Source: a virus. Taken from it: 20,036 bases of DNA. Position 1 is the stretch's first letter. Every line of letters begins with the position of its first letter. Below are positions 14,690 to 20,036 of this stretch, piece by piece. Where the stretch lies: IMG/VR virus record IMGVR_UViG_3300006345_000612, positions 1 through 20,036 of that record. One strand, written 5' to 3'. The translations under genes were made by a program, and so were the position numbers. The notes beneath the pieces are model-generated. The model worked only from the letters and a program-made list of their open reading frames with translations, made no database searches and was not told the DNA's origin.

Positions 14690-15302
14690 AAGTAAATAAG
14701 AAATCGTGAACTAAACTATCTGCTTGTTCTTTACCAAACTTCCCTGCAAGATATCCTCCTACTGGATCTAGTTTGGTCATGTAAGCATCAAAGTCTTTGT
14801 ATTCGCTGGTATCAGTTCCAGACGGTTTCTCTAATTCTACCATGTCTTTGTACTTTGTCAAGTATTGTTCAAACATATCTAAATGTTCATCAACATCAGC
14901 AAAGGTACAATATCTAACAAAGATATTCTCAGAGAAGTGATTACCCATTTCAAAAAATCTATAATCTTGTTCTGCCTTGGGTAATCCAGGCACAGAGAAT
15001 AAAAATTTTTCTTTAGGGTGTTGAAAGTCAAATACAATAATAACTTTCTTTTCAAAAAATCCCATCAAATCCATACCGAAGCAAGGCAGATTACTGCCTG
15101 TCTTAGGGTAGATTATCGTATTGTAGATACATGACTTATCACTCCATATATCTACCTCTCTAGACTTAATAAAGTATGGGTTGGTATAGGTTCTAGCAGT
15201 TAAGTTAGTACCTTTACCTTCCCATGATGCCCATTCGGACTCAAACTTTAGGTCTGGAAATGTTTTATACAGAAGGGACTTGTAGTTCTTCCATAGGTTC
15301 AT
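14682..15302 (-). CDS. pebS: Phycoerythrobilin synthase (ferredoxin-dependent bilin reductase)
   Basis: PebS reduces biliverdin IX-alpha to phycoerythrobilin in two ferredoxin-dependent steps, a cyanophage speciality. The protein matches my recollection of P-SSM2 PebS (233 residues) nearly end to end: YNTIIYPKTGSNLPCFGMDL, VIIVFDFQHPKEKFLFSV, YRFFEMGNHFSENIFVRYC, YLTKYKDM and LDPVGGYLAGKFG. The two catalytic Asp of PebS (105 and 206 there) correspond to the Asp in CFGMDLM and in LDPVGGY, at the same offset, so no indels are needed. ATG 15302 (MNLWKNYK, 206 residues) is chosen over an upstream TTG at 15320; a GGAGG sits 11 bases before it. It overlaps the CobS-like stop by 38 bases. No heme oxygenase is visible in the window, so biliverdin would come from the host or from a gene elsewhere. 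Confidence 0.95.
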   Translation of the reverse strand: MNLWKNYKSLLYKTFPDLKFESEWASWEGKGTNLTARTYTNPYFIKSREVDIWSDKSCIYNTIIYPKTGSNLPCFGMDLMGFFEKKVIIVFDFQHPKEKFLFSVPGLPKAEQDYRFFEMGNHFSENIFVRYCTFADVDEHLDMFEQYLTKYKDMVELEKPSGTDTSEYKDFDAYMTKLDPVGGYLAGKFGKEQADSLVHDFLFTYG

Positions 15303-16368
15303 TAGGTGTCTCTCCTCCAAAGTTTACATCAGCATCAACCTTATCATATAGATCAAGGAAGGCCTGTTTGGTTTCATCATCAAAACGATTTACACATATC
15401 TCAATCGCTTTCTCTTTGTTTTTCCAGATGGAATATGCCTTTACGATATGAACAAGGCGTCTTGTAGAAATAACTTCCTCAACACCACCATCAAAGAATG
15501 TTTTACGGATAATGTCTCCCCAATCAACAAGTCTCTTACAGAAATCTTTATCATCACATAGAAGATTTAGTATCTTTTCCTCAGTTTTTGGGCTTGGATA
15601 AGATTGCTCGAAGGTTGCTGGGAATCTTTCGAGGAAGGCTTCGTTAAGCACGTTAGTTCCAATAAACCTTCCGTCGTCTGAGCCTTTACCTTTAGTATTA
15701 GCGGTTGCGATAACATTGAATCCTTTCGCTGGTTTGACATATCTTCCAATCTTCTTAAGGAAGACTCCAGTTCCCTCAAGGATGCTTTGAAGGCAGAGGA
15801 TTTTGTTTGATGCAAGGTCGATTTCGTCAAGTAACAATATTGCACCTCTCTCAAGGGCTTCGATAACTGGCCCGTTATGCCATACTGTGGAGCCATTAAC
15901 AAGACGGAAACCACCAATAAGATCATCCTCATCAGTTTCAATAGTGATGTTAACACGGACTACCTCCCTCTTAAGTTGAGCACAAGCTTGTTCTACACCG
16001 AAGGTCTTACCATTACCAGAAAGTCCAGTAATAAAACATGGGTAGAAAAGTTTGGATTGAATGATCTTCTTCACATCTTGGAAGTTACCAAACTTGACAA
16101 AGTTAGGGTCAACTGCTGGGACTAGATTCTGTTCTACTGGTGGAACAACAGCAGGAGCTTTGAAGTTTGCTTCAAGTTTCTCCTTGACAGTTAGATTCCA
16201 TTTACCAATACCTTTCTTATATGGTTTAAGGTATTTGGTGACAGTTTGATATCCCACATCATTCTGAGCACAGTATGCTTTGATGTGTGCGGATGTAATT
16301 TTGTTTCCGTATAGATCTCTTAGAGATGAGATCAATTGTTCGGGGTTCACTTTAGCTTCAAAAGGCAT
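15265..16368 (-). CDS. cobS: CobS/MoxR-type AAA+ ATPase, copy 2
   Basis: A 367-residue paralogue of the ATPase at 5458-6558. It has Walker A GLSGNGKT at 115-122, DEDDLIGGFRLVNG, Walker B LLLDEID at 178-184, sensor 1 ATANT, and LNEAFLERF with the arginine finger candidate. The AAA+ core is nearly identical to copy 1, but the first 50 residues differ until the shared KKGIGKWNLTV block, so the N-terminal domain may choose a different partner or target. The end (EPMEELQVPSV) differs from copy 1 and overlaps pebS. It lies directly after its VWA partner and has its own promoter-like region with a perfect palindrome. Confidence 0.88.
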   Translation of the reverse strand: MPFEAKVNPEQLISSLRDLYGNKITSAHIKAYCAQNDVGYQTVTKYLKPYKKGIGKWNLTVKEKLEANFKAPAVVPPVEQNLVPAVDPNFVKFGNFQDVKKIIQSKLFYPCFITGLSGNGKTFGVEQACAQLKREVVRVNITIETDEDDLIGGFRLVNGSTVWHNGPVIEALERGAILLLDEIDLASNKILCLQSILEGTGVFLKKIGRYVKPAKGFNVIATANTKGKGSDDGRFIGTNVLNEAFLERFPATFEQSYPSPKTEEKILNLLCDDKDFCKRLVDWGDIIRKTFFDGGVEEVISTRRLVHIVKAYSIWKNKEKAIEICVNRFDDETKQAFLDLYDKVDADVNFGGETPNEPMEELQVPSV

Positions 16369-16392
16369 GGTTCATTCTGTAGTTATATATTA

Positions 16393-16421
16393 AGTATAGT
16401 AGCATATGCTACTACATGCAA
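16393..16421 (-). promoter_or_regulatory. Possible promoter for CobS-like copy 2
   Basis: Minus strand TATACT (16393-16398) lies 25 bases before the ATG at 16368, with TTGCAT (16416-16421) exactly 17 bases upstream. The -10 is the same as that of copy 1; the -35 matches the consensus in only three of six bases. Confidence 0.45.
16397..16414. promoter_or_regulatory. 18-base perfect palindrome in the CobS-like copy 2 promoter
   Basis: TAGTAGCATATGCTACTA reads the same on both strands and occupies the spacer between the -35 and -10 boxes, touching the -10. It is a good operator candidate. Nearby inverted repeats (ACTAC-TTGCAT-GTAGT, and AGTGT/ACACT at 16424-16437) could compete with it as RNA hairpins in a read-through transcript. 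Confidence 0.5.
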
Positions 16422-16448
16422 GTAGTGTTGTGACACTAATATAATTGT

Positions 16449-18701
16449 CTATGCTATAAAGTCCATAAACTGACTTAATACTTTCTTGTTCATTTTTTTA
16501 GCATTTAATGATCTCTTGAAAGCAGATTTGATTTGAGCTTTGGTAGCATCTTCTTTCACAGTGAACTCAGTATCATTACCAAGTGCAGTTGATGACAATC
16601 CAAAGTAAGCATGGTATCCAACATCAGTAAGTTTGAGTGACTTATTCTTTTTCCACCCTGCTTGGATGTGTTGTACCTTATCGAAATCCCAATCCATATA
16701 TCTTCTGATAAATGAATTGGCATCTCTACCATCCATAACTCGGATACCTATAAAATTGACATCGGTAAATCTACCTCTGAGTTGATTAAGAAGTGCTGAT
16801 GTAACTTCATGATGATTAGACTTACAGAAATAAGTTTTTTTAGTTTGTGTATCTCTGATATAAACTGTTCCGTTCATGATAGATCTAGAACCCATGTAAT
16901 TTCTCTCAGGGTTATCAGGATAAGTAAAATTCTTACTGTATGAAAGTGGATGTGCTTCACCATCAGTGAGAGTGACACATTGTACTTTCTGAACACCTGT
17001 AGATTTCTTGAACTCAGGAATTATTTGATTCAAACATACTAGAGCTTCATTAAGTGGAGTTCCAGATAGACTCAATCTTCTAGGAGCTTGGTAGTAAACA
17101 TTAGGATTCCATCTGTAGTATGCAGATAATGATGTTGATAGTCTCCAAATACTAAGTAGTTGTTTTTCTAAATCAGATTTTTTACAATCACTTGTAAGAA
17201 ACTCTACCATACTGAAAGTACTTTCAATTTTTACCATACCATCTTTTTCTGTATGGTGAGCAGATGTATCCCTTCTATATGTGTAGAAGTATTCATCATT
17301 CTCATTGGCATAATGAGTCCACTCATTAGTGAAAGCATATACTTTAAAGGGTATTTGAACTTTCTTACAAAACCATATCAAATTAAATAATTGTTTGATA
17401 GTGTCCATAAGAACTGTACTCATAGAACCAGACCAATCAAGAACGAAAACTAATCCATGATTTTTACCATCTGGTAATATCGTAACTTTTTTGAATAGAT
17501 CTTCATTGTATTTGTAAGAGTGTAACTTTGTACAATCAAGAACACCAGTTTTTGCTATAGTAGCACGGGCATATGCATCTGCTGATTTACGGCACTCAAA
17601 CTCTTTTACGAGATAGTTGACTTCTTTTTGAGCAGATCTACGAAACAATCTGTAATCATTATCAACTGTTTCAAATATATTCATCTTAGTAGATGATTCT
17701 GAATCAAAATGTTTTTGAGATTTAGTCCAATACTCACTTAGATAATCATGGACTTCATCATTATTAGCAACAATTTTATTGATATCTAAATCAGGTAACT
17801 CAACATACTCTGGTTCGTAGTATGAGTTAGTTTCTTTTTTAGATAACTGTTCTAAGTTGTCTTGAAAAGTTTTGTCGGTAACTGCTTCAGATACACCACC
17901 ATGTTCTCCACCCATAAAATTGTCTGAAGCTGCCTCTAATTCCTCAAGTAATTCTTTATCTGACATACCATCAATGTCAGGGTTTCCTTGACCTTCTTGT
18001 GAATCGGCATCATTATCAGATTCTTCACCGTCTTTATCTGATTCTTCAAATGGCATTTCCATATCACCTGATCCACTACCCATCCCAAATCCAGAGAAAT
18101 CATCTTTAGAAAACTCAATGTCATCTAGTTTGGTAAGCATCTCTTCTTGACGTTGAACATGATTATATAATTCCTCAGCAAGTTCTAGAACATCTTCAAA
18201 TGTTTCAGTTTTGAAAGCCTGATCTACGAAATATTTTTCATCAGTTTCAAAAGAAACTTTTTCAAATTTACCAATCTTATAGAAGATATTAATTCTATCT
18301 GCCAAACCCATGTCATCAAGATCATGTGATGATAGTTCAAAGAAATCTTGTTCAGCGAGTTGTTTGTATCCATTGTAGAATGTTCTACTTAAGCCAGGAT
18401 ACTTTTGTTTCATAAACTTTTCGATTCTAACATCTTCCAATACATTGACAAAAGACATTGGGACATCTGGATACTTTATCTTCCAATTGTCAGCGGGTGT
18501 ATATAATGCGTGACCTACTTCATGTCCCACTAGAAGGTCATATACGACCCCAGAAGCCTTCTCCCACATTGGTAGGGTAAGAACTCTACGCTCTGTATCA
18601 AAGGACGCTGTAGAGACCTTACGGTTCTCTATGATAAGATCTTCTGTTGCAAGTAGTTTTGCTAGTTGACCTTTGACTTCGTAATTAACCTGTGTAAGCA
18701 T
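16449..18701 (-). CDS. Zincin-like plus VWA domain protein, copy 2
   Basis: A 750-residue paralogue of the protein at 6634-8811. It has HEVGH at 60-64 with E89 in NVLEDVRIEK, an acidic linker about 190-295 (different in sequence and rich in Gly, Asp and Glu), the conserved KEVNYLVKEFECRKSADAY bridge, and a VWA domain with DWSGS at 422-426, SGTPLNEA and LTDGEA. The frame is open to an earlier ATG at 18752, but MLTQVNYEVKGQLAKLL from 18701 aligns with copy 1, and the longer form would start at the -35 box of the gene's own promoter. So 18701 is chosen. It is likely the partner of CobS-like copy 2, as in MoxR/VWA systems; the substrate is unknown. Confidence 0.86.
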   Translation of the reverse strand: MLTQVNYEVKGQLAKLLATEDLIIENRKVSTASFDTERRVLTLPMWEKASGVVYDLLVGHEVGHALYTPADNWKIKYPDVPMSFVNVLEDVRIEKFMKQKYPGLSRTFYNGYKQLAEQDFFELSSHDLDDMGLADRINIFYKIGKFEKVSFETDEKYFVDQAFKTETFEDVLELAEELYNHVQRQEEMLTKLDDIEFSKDDFSGFGMGSGSGDMEMPFEESDKDGEESDNDADSQEGQGNPDIDGMSDKELLEELEAASDNFMGGEHGGVSEAVTDKTFQDNLEQLSKKETNSYYEPEYVELPDLDINKIVANNDEVHDYLSEYWTKSQKHFDSESSTKMNIFETVDNDYRLFRRSAQKEVNYLVKEFECRKSADAYARATIAKTGVLDCTKLHSYKYNEDLFKKVTILPDGKNHGLVFVLDWSGSMSTVLMDTIKQLFNLIWFCKKVQIPFKVYAFTNEWTHYANENDEYFYTYRRDTSAHHTEKDGMVKIESTFSMVEFLTSDCKKSDLEKQLLSIWRLSTSLSAYYRWNPNVYYQAPRRLSLSGTPLNEALVCLNQIIPEFKKSTGVQKVQCVTLTDGEAHPLSYSKNFTYPDNPERNYMGSRSIMNGTVYIRDTQTKKTYFCKSNHHEVTSALLNQLRGRFTDVNFIGIRVMDGRDANSFIRRYMDWDFDKVQHIQAGWKKNKSLKLTDVGYHAYFGLSSTALGNDTEFTVKEDATKAQIKSAFKRSLNAKKMNKKVLSQFMDFIA

Positions 18702-18724
18702 TTGTTTTCTTGTCGTATATACAC

Positions 18725-18752
18725 ATGATAATCGATCCTGTGCCACTTTCAA
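18725..18752 (-). promoter_or_regulatory. Sigma70-like promoter for VWA copy 2
   Basis: Minus strand TTGAAA (18747-18752), 16 bases, TATCAT (18725-18730), with five of six consensus bases in each box. The -10 starts 29 bases before the ATG at 18701, the same spacing as in copy 1. This excludes the longer reading from 18752. Confidence 0.65.
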
Positions 18753-18758
18753 GCAACA

Positions 18759-18778
18759 GTGTGCCAGTTTGTCAACTG
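18759..18778 (-). repeat. Promoter-associated repeat, copy B
   Basis: Second instance of the CAGTTGACAAASTGGCACAC element (S is C here). A degenerate third unit, TTGAAAGTGGCAC at 18740-18752, follows in tandem 23 bases on and doubles as the -35 region. Confidence 0.6.
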
Positions 18779-18779
18779 T

Positions 18780-19022
18780 CTACCCCGACCATTTTATCGC
18801 TGTATCTAATGCCTTCTTCGCTGTATTCTGTAATTTTATTACTTTACTCTCATATGTTATCGTAAACCCCAATAGATCTCCTTCGGGATCATTTGGCATA
18901 CCTACAGGTTGTACTAGAAAAATGCCTGCATGGGCAATAGTTCTCCACTCCATATCAATGAAGCCAAGTTCCCTTAAGGCACACTCAAGTTTCAATGAGT
19001 GACATCCATCTAGTAGTATCAT
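18780..19022 (-). CDS. Small protein, unknown function
   Basis: An 80-residue soluble protein (MILLDGCHSLKLECALRELG, then IFLVQPVGMPNDPEGDLLGF, then a helical KLQNTAKKALDTAIKW end). It lies between gene 46 copy 2 and VWA copy 2. Copy 1 has no gene at that place, so it is specific to this module. A TATACT sequence at 19034-19039 just upstream could be a -10 box, but no -35 accompanies it. Confidence 0.55.
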   Translation of the reverse strand: MILLDGCHSLKLECALRELGFIDMEWRTIAHAGIFLVQPVGMPNDPEGDLLGFTITYESKVIKLQNTAKKALDTAIKWSG

Positions 19023-19042
19023 ACGGTATCCGTAGTATACTA

Positions 19043-20036
19043 TTATGTAGAATATCTAACTTTTGAGAATCCGTTCATTTTTTCAAAGGTAATTAAATTA
19101 TCTAACCTATCAGTGAGTTCATCTACCTTATGAGAAATCATAAACACATAAGCATCCTTAATGACATACTTGATGATCTTTGTAAACTCGTCAGTGCCAT
19201 TACTGTCAAGTGAACTGTCAAATATTTCGTCAAGGATTAGGATGTTTGTACTAGATGAGTTCTTCATCTTAGCAATATCTCTCCAAGTAAACAGAATAGC
19301 AAGATCAATTCGCATTTTCTCACCCTCAGAGAATGATTCGTAACTGAATTTTTCATGTATAGGTGATTTTATCCTCTCATTAAACTGTTCATCTAGAGTA
19401 AAATTGATATAGAAGTCCATCATCTGAAGATACTTATTGATCTTCTGATTCATGACAGGCAAATACCTTCTTATGATCTTTGCTTTAACTCCAGAGTCTT
19501 TCATCATGGAATTGGCAAAGTCTAAGTAGTCTATATCTTCACTATTTTTTGATTTATCTTTCTCTACACTTGTTAACTCGCCTTTGAGTGACTTAAGAGC
19601 GGCTCTTTCAGTATTTCTGTTTGCAATTTGTTCGGTAATCTCTTGAATTTCTGATTCATAATCTCCGATCTGTCGTTGATACTGAGAAATTTTAAAATTG
19701 TTTGTCGAAATGTCATTCGTTAGTTGAGTGATTTGATTAGAAATTTCTATAAACTTAGAATCTCTTTTTTGTTCTTCATTTATAGACTTGGTAAGGTCTT
19801 TATAAGCGGAATTAATCTCTTTGACCTTACCTTCTATGTCTTCAATTTTATTTAAGCGAAACTCTTCTTCTATATGTTGTCCACATGTAGGGCATGATAC
19901 GTTATCAGTAAAAAACTTATGATCGGATGTTATATTCTGTATCCTTTGTTCCAATTTTGCCTTAATTGTGTTCATTTTCTTAAGAGAAACACGAGCAGAT
20001 GATAAGTTTTCTAACTCTGGTTGATACTTTGTCTTA
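19043..20036 (-). CDS. 46: Recombination nuclease ATPase subunit gp46 (Rad50-like), copy 2, partial
   Basis: C-terminal 330 residues of a second gp46. The frame is open to the window edge: residues before the internal Met at 19975 read KTKYQPELENLSSARVSLKK, so that Met is not the start and the N-terminus with Walker A lies outside. Visible parts are the zinc hook CPTC (in SCPTCGQHIEEEF), coiled coil, the ABC signature SFSEGEKMR, Walker B ILILDEIFD and the H-loop in MISHK. It aligns with copy 1 residues from about 250 to the end, but lacks copy 1's HEVTH tail and is clearly diverged. All visible ATPase motifs are intact. Confidence 0.94.
   Translation of the reverse strand, partial: KTKYQPELENLSSARVSLKKMNTIKAKLEQRIQNITSDHKFFTDNVSCPTCGQHIEEEFRLNKIEDIEGKVKEINSAYKDLTKSINEEQKRDSKFIEISNQITQLTNDISTNNFKISQYQRQIGDYESEIQEITEQIANRNTERAALKSLKGELTSVEKDKSKNSEDIDYLDFANSMMKDSGVKAKIIRRYLPVMNQKINKYLQMMDFYINFTLDEQFNERIKSPIHEKFSYESFSEGEKMRIDLAILFTWRDIAKMKNSSSTNILILDEIFDSSLDSNGTDEFTKIIKYVIKDAYVFMISHKVDELTDRLDNLITFEKMNGFSKVRYST

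Noticed and set aside
18740-18760. TGCTTGA near the VWA copy 2 promoter, resembling a T4 MotA box.
   Set aside because: It lies 18 bases from the -10 instead of about 12, cyanophages are not known to me to have MotA, and the site is explained by a normal -35 box.
1-20036. tRNA genes, CRISPR arrays, insertion sequences or attachment sites.
   Set aside because: No cloverleaf-like stretch, spaced direct repeats, transposase or integrase was seen, and coding density leaves little room.

Overview
The window looks like part of the replication and recombination region of a T4-like myovirus infecting marine cyanobacteria (Prochlorococcus or Synechococcus). Four things support this. The genes 47-46-45-44 are in T4 order. 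The DNA is AT-rich and very tightly packed, with every gene on the minus strand and most neighbours overlapping by ATGA, TAATG or a few more bases. There is a DUF3110 gene, a family I know from cyanobacteria, between genes 47 and 46. There is also a clear phycoerythrobilin synthase gene (pebS), a hallmark auxiliary gene of these phages. No tRNA, rRNA, insertion sequence or CRISPR was seen, and no gene-free stretch reaches 100 bases.

Layout in transcription order (high to low coordinates). Upstream module: gene 46 copy 2 (cut by the window edge), an 80-aa protein, a zincin/VWA protein, a CobS/MoxR-type AAA+ ATPase, pebS, a long DUF3310-containing protein, sliding clamp copy 2, a small membrane protein, a DUF4385 protein, another small membrane protein and two small unknown genes. 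Downstream module: gene 47, DUF3110, gene 46, zincin/VWA, CobS-like ATPase, a small protein, DUF3310, sliding clamp, a conserved phage protein and DUF4385. After that come two small genes, clamp loader gene 44, a small beta-rich protein, a 69-aa protein, an adenine DNA methylase, and the start of glycine dehydrogenase (gcvP), which runs off the left edge.

The main observation is that six genes (46, VWA, CobS-like, DUF3310, 45, DUF4385) occur twice, in the same order and orientation about 9-10 kb apart. The copies have diverged strongly: the clamps look roughly half identical by eye, while the AAA+ cores are much closer. This is either an old tandem duplication or the side-by-side capture of a second replication module from a related phage; a chimeric assembly must be excluded. 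Genes 47 and 44 appear once in the window. The two copies carry different insertions, promoters and palindromes, which would allow the paralogues to be regulated separately.

Functionally, gp46/gp47 form the Rad50/Mre11-type recombination nuclease, gp45 is the clamp loaded by gp44 (with gp62, not seen here), and the CobS-like/VWA pair resembles a MoxR-VWA chaperone system of unknown target. PebS makes a light-harvesting bilin, and GcvP would act in host glycine and one-carbon metabolism. Protein identities were judged by reading, and no database search was possible.
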